21,321 nucleotides of DNA from an uncultured Collinsella sp. (lineage in GTDB: Bacteria; Actinomycetota; Coriobacteriia; Coriobacteriales; Coriobacteriaceae): the NCBI GenBank assembly GCA_900553415.1, contig USDH01000011.1, positions 1 through 21,321 on the forward strand, in the 5' to 3' direction. Under the pieces are notes generated by a model, which saw only the letters and a program-made list of their open reading frames with translations, had not been told where the DNA came from and ran no database searches. Shown here in pieces: positions 15,142-21,321 of this stretch. Made by a program: the position numbers and the translations under genes. The stretch's first letter is position 1; each line of letters opens with the position of its first letter.

Positions 15142-16647
15142 CTATCTAAGGAACGGGAGACGAGAGACGACCGCGATACGTTCGTCCTTCGTTAGGACGG
15201 CGAGCCAAAGGGCTATGGCGAAAAGCGCGCTGTAAACGGCGCCCCACTCGAGGAACGCGGGCCATCCGTTGACGGGCAGGACCGCCGTGCCAGCGAGGCA
15301 GGCGACGGTGACGGCAGCCCAGGCGAGCAGCACCGGCAGGTTCCGCTTCCAGAAAAAGAGCATGTCGAGACCGACCCGCTTCTGGTAGTACCAGTTCATC
15401 CACAGTCCGTTGCCGAGCACGATGCTGACGACATAGGCGATCGCGGGGGCCCACGGCCCCAGCGCCGGGGCGGCCGCGGCGGTGAAGGCAACGTTCCCGA
15501 CCGCCATCGCAAGGTAGACGAGACTCCTGGCGTGGTGCATGTTCTTGGCCCTCTGGATCTCGATGCCGACGTTCTGACAGAGGGGCACCATGACGGGTAG
15601 CGTCATGGCGAGCACGAGCCAGTAGGCCTCGGCGAAGCCCGGGCCCGCCCACCTCGTCACGAAAAACTTCCCGAGAATAGCGAAACCTCCGTACACCCAG
15701 CAAAACAGTACCATCTGGTAGCGGCCCACGCGCGTCATAAGGCGAGTGAGCTCGGCGTTGTCGTCCGAGGTGGCGACGATGCGGTTGACCTTCGGAATGA
15801 AGACGTTCGACATCGTGGTGGAGAGCGAGTAGAAGACCTGGCGGATGTTCACGGCCACCGCGAACAGAGATACCGCAGTCGCGCCCGAGATGGCCCCCAG
15901 CATGATGTTGGGCACGCTCTGATTGACCATCTCGCAGACCTGGTTACCGAAGATCCAGGCACTGAAGGCGGCGATGCCGCGCATGACGCCCCAGTCGGCA
16001 CCCCTGAGCTCGAAGCGCATGCCCAGCACGACGATGGCGTAGCGCGCGTTGAGGGCGAGCAGGACGAGGTTCACCGCGAGCTGTGCTAGGGCAACGCCCA
16101 CGGGCCCCATACCGGCGGCCAGCAGGGCCCAGGCGCACAGCGGCGTCGCAAGCGTGGTGACGAGCTGCCTGGTCTGCTGGTAGACGAAGCGCTCGTGCGC
16201 CGTGATGTAGGAATTGAACACGACGGTGAACAACGTCGAGGCGACGTTGAGCGTCATGATGGCGAGCAGCTCCCGGGCGAGCGAGACCTGCGCCTCGGTG
16301 AACCCGGCCGAGAACACCGCGCCGGCGTTTGCGGAGAAGCCCATGCCGAGGGCGACCGCCGCGGCTGTGACGGCGACGTAAAGCGTGAGGTACATGCCGT
16401 TCAGGTGCCGGATGTCGCGCTCGCCGCCGTGCGCCACCGTCTGCGTGTAGAAGCGCACGTAGGCCTCGGAGAAGCCGAAGGACAGGAGCGTCAGCGAGAA
16501 GACAAAGGAGTTCGAGCTCTGGAAGACGCCGTAGTCCGCCTGCCCCACGTAGGACAGTAGCATCGGCGTGTAGACGAGGTTGACGAGGTTCTTTGCGAGG
16601 ATGTTGGCGTAGCCGAGGAGGGCGCCCGCCTTACGCTGGCTAGCCAC
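15142..16647 (-). CDS. Polysaccharide flippase (Wzx-like, MOP superfamily)
   Basis: A membrane protein of 501 residues with 12-14 hydrophobic segments. The N-terminal GALLGYANILAKNLVNLVYTPMLLSYVGQADYGVF is the usual opening of Wzx/RfbX oligosaccharide flippases, and the LFAVAVNIRQVFYSLSTTMSNVFIPKV region also fits. It would flip the undecaprenyl-linked repeat unit to the outer membrane face before polymerisation. The start is a GTG with GGAGG 6 bases upstream, overlapping the end of the pyruvyl transferase gene by 8 bases. It is more G+C-rich than the pyruvyl transferase and polymerase genes. Family membership is secure; its particular substrate cannot be read. Confidence 0.9.
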   Translation of the reverse strand: MASQRKAGALLGYANILAKNLVNLVYTPMLLSYVGQADYGVFQSSNSFVFSLTLLSFGFSEAYVRFYTQTVAHGGERDIRHLNGMYLTLYVAVTAAAVALGMGFSANAGAVFSAGFTEAQVSLARELLAIMTLNVASTLFTVVFNSYITAHERFVYQQTRQLVTTLATPLCAWALLAAGMGPVGVALAQLAVNLVLLALNARYAIVVLGMRFELRGADWGVMRGIAAFSAWIFGNQVCEMVNQSVPNIMLGAISGATAVSLFAVAVNIRQVFYSLSTTMSNVFIPKVNRIVATSDDNAELTRLMTRVGRYQMVLFCWVYGGFAILGKFFVTRWAGPGFAEAYWLVLAMTLPVMVPLCQNVGIEIQRAKNMHHARSLVYLAMAVGNVAFTAAAAPALGPWAPAIAYVVSIVLGNGLWMNWYYQKRVGLDMLFFWKRNLPVLLAWAAVTVACLAGTAVLPVNGWPAFLEWGAVYSALFAIALWLAVLTKDERIAVVSRLPFLR

Positions 16648-17713
16648 GGGCGGCCTCCGAGGGAATGCTCAATCCACATCTATCGAGGAATTCAACAACG
16701 ATCTTCCTCTGAGCTGCCAACCTGTCATACGCCTTTGAATAGTCACTCTCGAGCAGTTCCGAATTACATACGGAAAGAATTGACCGCTCAACGAAAGAAA
16801 CACCCAACTCGCTGGCTAGCGTGTCGAATCGGCTGCTCATGTCTGGACCAGTGGACTCACGAGGGCAATAAATCAGCGGCTTCCCGAACAAGATCGAGAA
16901 AATTGATCCGTGATATGAATCTGTCGCTACAAGCTTTGCGTGACGGACGGCATAGAGGAACTCTGAAGGCCCGAGGGCGTAGTAGCGCGCATCCCCTAGT
17001 AAATCGACCCTCTTGCAGCTAAGTGAATCACAGATTTCGGCAACCCTCTCTTCGTAAGCTGCACTCCCGAGGAAGTACGTCAATACATAATCATTTGGAA
17101 GCCCGCAGTGCGGCTCTTTTTCATACCTTTCCCACCAGGAGCCGTCAAACATCAGTGTTGGGTCAATCAACACCTCGGCCTTTAAGCCGTACAGACTGTT
17201 TATAAGCTCGGCGCTCTTCTGCTCACGAACGGACAGCCTATCAAACCCGTCGAAATAGCCGTGGAACAGCTCACGCTTCTCCTCGGGAATCGTCGGAGCT
17301 GCCAAGCTTGGCGAAAAAGCAATGCGCTTTTCTCTTGGCGAAAACGTGAGAAACATAGTGGAGTTAGCGTCAGGGGAATACGGAGACCAAACTTGGTCGC
17401 TCCCAGCAACGAAAAAGTCATAGGATTTAATGTCACGTGGAGGGTTGGAATCAGATATAACCTCCCGGCTAAAGGAAATGTTACGGGAATTGAAATCCTC
17501 AAACGAACGATGCCTCTGGATGTGGGCAACGGCAAGCCCCTTTGGAATGAGCGAAGCCAAAGACTTGAGCTTGTATTTGGCAGATCTCGAGTCCTTCTGT
17601 CTGAACGTAAGGACATCTGCACCCGAGAGTTTGAGAGTTTCTTGGACAGCAAGGTTCTGGAGCCTCTGCCCATAGTTGTCCCCATGCGTAAATGTGGAAA
17701 TGCCTATTTTCAT
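16640..17713 (-). CDS. Polysaccharide pyruvyl transferase family protein
   Basis: A protein of 357 residues of the PF04230 (WcaK/CsaB) family. An N-terminal IGISTFTHGDNYGQRLQNLA, FFVAGSDQVWSPYSPDAN near residue 100, SVREQKS, EVLIDPTLMF and ATDSYHGSIFS near 268-277 are the family's landmarks. Members add a pyruvyl ketal from phosphoenolpyruvate to a sugar, though some have other roles. It lies directly upstream of the flippase and one gene from the F420-hydrogenase beta-like gene, a recurring trio in polysaccharide loci. A TTG two codons earlier is possible; the ATG at 17713 gives the normal N-terminus and begins just after the polymerase stop codon. Its own ribosome-binding site is weak, so coupling to the upstream gene is likely. 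Confidence 0.9.
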   Translation of the reverse strand: MKIGISTFTHGDNYGQRLQNLAVQETLKLSGADVLTFRQKDSRSAKYKLKSLASLIPKGLAVAHIQRHRSFEDFNSRNISFSREVISDSNPPRDIKSYDFFVAGSDQVWSPYSPDANSTMFLTFSPREKRIAFSPSLAAPTIPEEKRELFHGYFDGFDRLSVREQKSAELINSLYGLKAEVLIDPTLMFDGSWWERYEKEPHCGLPNDYVLTYFLGSAAYEERVAEICDSLSCKRVDLLGDARYYALGPSEFLYAVRHAKLVATDSYHGSIFSILFGKPLIYCPRESTGPDMSSRFDTLASELGVSFVERSILSVCNSELLESDYSKAYDRLAAQRKIVVEFLDRCGLSIPSEAARG

Positions 17714-17715
17714 GT

Positions 17716-19098
17716 TCAAACCTGTTCTTCGTCTCTATCAATAATCAAATAGTCTGCAGCCGAGGAATTCCACGACCAAGCCAGCGCTCCACAGAGCAGC
17801 AGTAGGCACAAGCAGCAGTTCACCCTTGTAAAGCACTGCGTATACAGAAAGGTAATAAGAATTGTTAGCAAAAGGAGCAAACGAACAATCCGGCCATTAG
17901 ATCCTTTTTCCTGCTCCATAAACTCACTAACCACGGAGTGGAAAAACGCTACATACGCTGCCGTCTCCCAAACCCCCATGAGAATCAAGAAAGACCCCAT
18001 ATCCGCTTGACCAAAGTGGTTAAACGACATGAACCCGGACGCGTAGAAGCTTGAGGCTCCAAGACCCTCTCCGAGACTCCATGTAGCCGGTCTCAAGAGA
18101 GCGAAGCCGATGATAGCAATCCTCTCGTTACTGCCGTCGGCAGCAGTACCGACGGAAGCTGAACTGCCAACCATATCGAACAGACCAAACACTTGCGTAT
18201 CCACGAGGATCTGGAACGCAGGCACCAAGGCGTATGCAATTGTCAGGATAAAATACAAGGCGACAAGCCAAAAGAAGGGACCCGAAACATCCGCTTCTCC
18301 TCTCATGACTGAAATAAGCCAGAACATCACTAAAACGAGAGGAAGGATTATGAAGAGCGCCTTATTATCGTTGAGTGTCGCAAGATAGAAGGACAGGACG
18401 ATAAGGCAGACGTTGTAAGCGATGGCAAGGGATGGCCAGAGAGGACCCCGAAGCCTCCTAATCCAGACGAAGTTGTAGAGCACGACGAATGAAGTGTAAA
18501 GGGCCACCGCATGGACGGACGCATAAGAGAACAGGCCGGAGATATTGTCCTCGAAGTAACTGATGTCGTTCGTTGTCGCAGCGATCATCCCATGGGTAGA
18601 GTACTGGATAAACATGATCGCCATATTGAGAAGCAATATGGCGTTGAAGACCGGAAAACCTGCATCAAAGAGTCCAAGAAGAAAATCCCTCTTGTTAGTG
18701 ACCAAAAGAAAGAAGTAAAGCGTATAGACAAACGGGTAGAGGAGCAGCAAAATATTCGCCCTAAACGTTTCCATATTGCCACCCAAGAGGGCACCAGACA
18801 GCCACCCTGCAACGGTAATCAGCCCAAGTAGTAGCGCTCTACCGCTATATTTCCATCCGGAGAAGAGCGCCCTCACGCAAATCATGCCGGTAATTACCCA
18901 GTTGAGGTATCGCCCCAGACCATAGTACTCAAGGAAGAAAACCTGCGCCAAGATACCTATAACGATCGTCGCATCCGCCAGGTCACCCATGCAAACGGTT
19001 AGAACGCCTTGCTTATTAGGGAGATACCAACGACCTCTTCGACCAGCCCGCTCCTCCGCTTTATTTATAACGAGCCTCGCATGCCTATGATCTTGCAT
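17716..19098 (-). CDS. O-antigen polymerase-like membrane protein (Wzy-like)
   Basis: A protein of 460 residues with about 11-12 hydrophobic segments and a long outer loop near residues 290-375 that includes GSNERIAIIGFALLRPATWSLGEGLG and NHFGQADMGSFLILMGVWE. The pattern of helices, a large late loop with a conserved Gly-rich stretch and its place between glycosyltransferases and flippase fit a Wzy polymerase, which joins repeat units outside the membrane. Sequence identity in this class is low, so the call rests on topology and context. The ATG at 19098 has GGAGG 6 bases upstream and overlaps the previous gene by 14 bases; the frame is open a further 27 bases. Confidence 0.72.
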   Translation of the reverse strand: MQDHRHARLVINKAEERAGRRGRWYLPNKQGVLTVCMGDLADATIVIGILAQVFFLEYYGLGRYLNWVITGMICVRALFSGWKYSGRALLLGLITVAGWLSGALLGGNMETFRANILLLLYPFVYTLYFFLLVTNKRDFLLGLFDAGFPVFNAILLLNMAIMFIQYSTHGMIAATTNDISYFEDNISGLFSYASVHAVALYTSFVVLYNFVWIRRLRGPLWPSLAIAYNVCLIVLSFYLATLNDNKALFIILPLVLVMFWLISVMRGEADVSGPFFWLVALYFILTIAYALVPAFQILVDTQVFGLFDMVGSSASVGTAADGSNERIAIIGFALLRPATWSLGEGLGASSFYASGFMSFNHFGQADMGSFLILMGVWETAAYVAFFHSVVSEFMEQEKGSNGRIVRLLLLLTILITFLYTQCFTRVNCCLCLLLLCGALAWSWNSSAADYLIIDRDEEQV

Positions 19099-20362
19099 TG
19101 AGTACCTCCAGCAGCACACGTTCAATCAGCCTCGTGTGCATGTGAACTCCCGTGTTGAGACCTACCGAGGAGCATGGAAGCAGGTCTACGATCTCATCTG
19201 AATCGACAAGATCGAGCGGACCAGGCTTTCCGCTCCTGAAACGATTGACCTCCCTGATAAGCCGGCTCTTATCCCTAAACAGCCCGATTAGCTCCTCCTC
19301 GTTATTCAGCACCAAACCGGACCCATGCTCAACGACAAAGTCGGCGACATTGCCTGCACATGCACTCGAAATCGTATAAGCGTTTGCGGAGTAAGATTCC
19401 ATACAGGTGTAGCTATAGGTCTCTGGACAAGATGGCCACATGACAACGATGGCAATCTCGCACTCCCTGAGAGAGTCGGTCATGGCATTTGGGTGCTTCT
19501 CATCAAATTCGACAAACCGCTTGTTCATCCCTGGATACATATCGTTCGAGCTGTTGAAGACGAAGAACTCGTACTCTTGTTCATCGACCGCAGATACGAG
19601 GCGAAGCCAGGTCTCCCAGCCCTTTGTCTTCCTCGGCATCCCCAGAAAGGCAACCCTGATGCGCTCCCCTGCGTTCAGAGGACGTCTGTTGCCCAGATAC
19701 TCTCCAAGCAGCTTTTGGTGCGGTATTACATCAACAAGGCCCTCGTATTGGGGCCTGAATGAGAGAAACCGATTCTTCGTATAGGTCGAAGGTGCAACAA
19801 AACGGAGATTTTTGATGGAGTCAAACAGCCCTTGGATCTTCGACTCCACACGAAGGCTGTTACTGAAGTGGGGGCATTTCTCGCAGGGAGCGTCGCCGAG
19901 CCTTGAGCTGTCACAAAAGCCGCTCCTATTTTGGAGGTTATAGCTTGTACAACACAGGTAATAGTCGTGGAGAAAGGCCCTGACCGGTGTTTTGCCTGTA
20001 ACTTTTAGCAGTTCGGAGACTTTCTCAAGGCTCACGTACAGAAGGTGGTGGATATGAAGCTCAAGAAGGCTGAAGCCGCTTTTTTGCCAGCTGCAAAGGG
20101 CCTCGCACACCTGGGCAATACTGAAAACACCAGCCTCCACCCCGTCGACCGTAACCCCGAATTCGCAAAATAGCATCTGGTCGTCCCTGAACAGGGTCTT
20201 CTTAACCGAGTGGAGATAGACGTAACTTATGCCGTGCGACGCCATGGCCTGCTGACTCGCCATAATAGCCTTTGGGGTGCCGGTCTTGTCCTTGAGATAG
20301 TCGCAAAAGGCAAGCGCTAGGACGTACCCACTATTGTGCGGTTTGGGGATGCTTTTACTCAT
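19085..20362 (-). CDS. Glycosyltransferase, GT4-like, with cysteine cluster
   Basis: A protein of 425 residues. The N-terminal half has HDYYLCC at 132-138, YNL and cysteines 150, 160 and 163 (SGFC...PCEKCPHF), a probable metal-binding group found in a subset of GT-B enzymes after a HD-[YF] motif. The C-terminal half has VAFLGMPRKTKGWETW near 245-260 and PETYSYTCMESYSAN near 340, the equivalent of the E-x7-E donor-binding region, then a late GSGLVLNNEEEL. It would add one sugar to the lipid-linked repeat unit in the cytoplasm. The ATG at 20362 lies 1 base after the upstream stop codon, with GGGAAG at good distance. Donor sugar unknown. Confidence 0.75.
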   Translation of the reverse strand: MSKSIPKPHNSGYVLALAFCDYLKDKTGTPKAIMASQQAMASHGISYVYLHSVKKTLFRDDQMLFCEFGVTVDGVEAGVFSIAQVCEALCSWQKSGFSLLELHIHHLLYVSLEKVSELLKVTGKTPVRAFLHDYYLCCTSYNLQNRSGFCDSSRLGDAPCEKCPHFSNSLRVESKIQGLFDSIKNLRFVAPSTYTKNRFLSFRPQYEGLVDVIPHQKLLGEYLGNRRPLNAGERIRVAFLGMPRKTKGWETWLRLVSAVDEQEYEFFVFNSSNDMYPGMNKRFVEFDEKHPNAMTDSLRECEIAIVVMWPSCPETYSYTCMESYSANAYTISSACAGNVADFVVEHGSGLVLNNEEELIGLFRDKSRLIREVNRFRSGKPGPLDLVDSDEIVDLLPCSSVGLNTGVHMHTRLIERVLLEVLNARS

Positions 20363-20363
20363 A

Positions 20364-21302
20364 TCATCGCTTCCCAAACAAGAGGAGAGATCTATTGAAA
20401 AGGCCCTCTTGTAGACTGCCGAAATTCAGCCTCGAAGAGAAAGAAACCCTGCACCTAGCCATGAAAGAAGCGTCCATTTTCGATACCAACTCTCCAAGAG
20501 CACGCTCTGGAGGAAGAATGCAGTCGGAATAAGTTGAAAGAAGTCCAGTAACTTGCTTTGCAAGAGTAATCTCTCGCGGATGACAAAAACTATTGATTTT
20601 CTCAATCACTTTAGATGGTAAATCAGTACTCACACCGACCACATTACGACCATGCTGGCGATATCCCATATGAGGAGAAGCATCGAAAACAATCCGATAA
20701 CCCAGCAGCACGCATAGATTAGCTATCAGCTTATCATGCATGATGACGGGATGGGGCAGCTCATGCAAGCAAACAACTTCCCAAATACGCCTATCAAATA
20801 CTTGCGTACATCCCATAGGTGACCCAATGCAAAGCTGGTTGAGAGGGTCGTTATCTCGATAAGATATGCACCTTTGTTGCCCATAGGTTAACCGGCCCAT
20901 CTCATTACCAGCTGAATCTACAAGTCTTGAATTGCAATGATAAAGAGCCAAATTCTCCTGCTTCTTAAGCTGTTTAATCGCAGTTATCAGTTTATCGCTA
21001 TCCCAAATATCATCTTGGTCGGAAAACGCATAGTAATCAGCTTCGGGAGCATTCCGCAACAACGTCAAAAACCCTAAAGCAGGTCCTAGGTTTTCTCCTG
21101 TTAACAAAGTCAGACTGCCCTCATCTGCATAGCGCTGCAGAAGATCACGAGTACCATCAGATGACCCGTCATCACGGACAAAAAGACGTACGTCAACTTC
21201 AGCCTGCGAGAGAATGCTGTCAATTTGTTCTGAAATAAATGGGATGCCGTTGTATGACGCCATTAATACGACGCACTTTGGCACCTTGGAATTACTCAAC
21301 AT
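20364..21302 (-). CDS. Family 2 glycosyltransferase, possibly rhamnosyltransferase
   Basis: A complete protein of 312 residues. It shows VVLMASYNG near 11-19, VRDDGSSDGT at 42-51, ENLGPALGFLTLL at 70-82 and FSDQDDIWDSDKL at 93-104, a pattern common in bacterial rhamnosyltransferases of family GT2. It has no membrane anchor. The dTDP-L-rhamnose genes in the window make rhamnose a likely donor, but this is inference. The ATG at 21302 has AAGG 8 bases upstream. It is the first gene seen of the operon that runs left to 12960; the operon probably begins beyond the window's right edge, since only 19 bases remain there. Confidence 0.85.
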   Translation of the reverse strand: MLSNSKVPKCVVLMASYNGIPFISEQIDSILSQAEVDVRLFVRDDGSSDGTRDLLQRYADEGSLTLLTGENLGPALGFLTLLRNAPEADYYAFSDQDDIWDSDKLITAIKQLKKQENLALYHCNSRLVDSAGNEMGRLTYGQQRCISYRDNDPLNQLCIGSPMGCTQVFDRRIWEVVCLHELPHPVIMHDKLIANLCVLLGYRIVFDASPHMGYRQHGRNVVGVSTDLPSKVIEKINSFCHPREITLAKQVTGLLSTYSDCILPPERALGELVSKMDASFMARCRVSFSSRLNFGSLQEGLFNRSLLLFGKR

Positions 21303-21321
21303 TTGGATTACCTTATCATTA

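Noticed and set aside
1..21321. CRISPR arrays, insertion sequences, transposases or integrases
   Set aside because: I saw no regularly spaced repeats, no transposase or recombinase motifs and no terminal inverted repeats around any gene.

Overview
This looks like a surface-polysaccharide locus from a G+C-rich Gram-positive gut actinobacterium, most likely class Coriobacteriia (Collinsella-like). The assignment is an inference. It rests on the high G+C of the core genes, the fused RmlC-RmlD enzyme (an arrangement known from Coriobacteriia and Bifidobacterium), the gene style and the CCA-encoding tRNA. No ribosomal RNA or other decisive taxonomic marker is present.

Layout, left to right. (1) 1-220, + strand: the 3' half of aroQ, a housekeeping gene, ending at a hairpin terminator. 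(2) 282-3099, - strand: a two-gene ABC polysaccharide exporter (Wzm-like permease, then Wzt-like ATPase), then tRNA-Arg(TCT) with its terminator, then a membrane acyltransferase. (3) 3260-7601, + strand: two membrane-anchored family 2 glycosyltransferases and a large YfhO-type membrane protein. The order suggests a lipid-linked sugar donor system feeding a glycosyltransferase on the outer face of the membrane. (4) 7639-12618, - strand: the dTDP-L-rhamnose genes rmlA, rmlB and the rmlC-rmlD fusion. They are interrupted between rmlA and rmlB by a lower-G+C pair, a DUF4869 protein and a P-loop protein, preceded by a terminator hairpin. (5) 12619-12959: a gap holding the 3' remnant of an unrecognised gene. 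(6) 12960-21302, - strand: a tightly packed, mostly overlapping operon. In transcription order it encodes a family 2 glycosyltransferase, a GT4-like glycosyltransferase, a Wzy-like polymerase, a polysaccharide pyruvyl transferase, a Wzx-like flippase, a ferredoxin/F420-hydrogenase beta-like protein and a frameshifted acyltransferase.

How the genes fit together (inference from families). RmlA, RmlB and RmlCD make dTDP-L-rhamnose. The two glycosyltransferases at the right end help build a lipid-linked repeat unit, pyruvyl transferase and acyltransferase would decorate it, Wzx flips it and the Wzy-like protein polymerises it. The Wzm/Wzt pair is a second, independent export route, and the YfhO operon could glycosylate a wall polymer outside the cell. 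No initiating phosphoglycosyltransferase, chain-length regulator or LCP ligase lies in this window; these probably lie beyond the right edge or elsewhere.

The points most worth a second look are the DUF4869/ATPase pair inside the rhamnose genes, a pair of mutually exclusive hairpins inside the F420-hydrogenase beta-like gene, and the frameshifted acyltransferase with its nine-base G tract.
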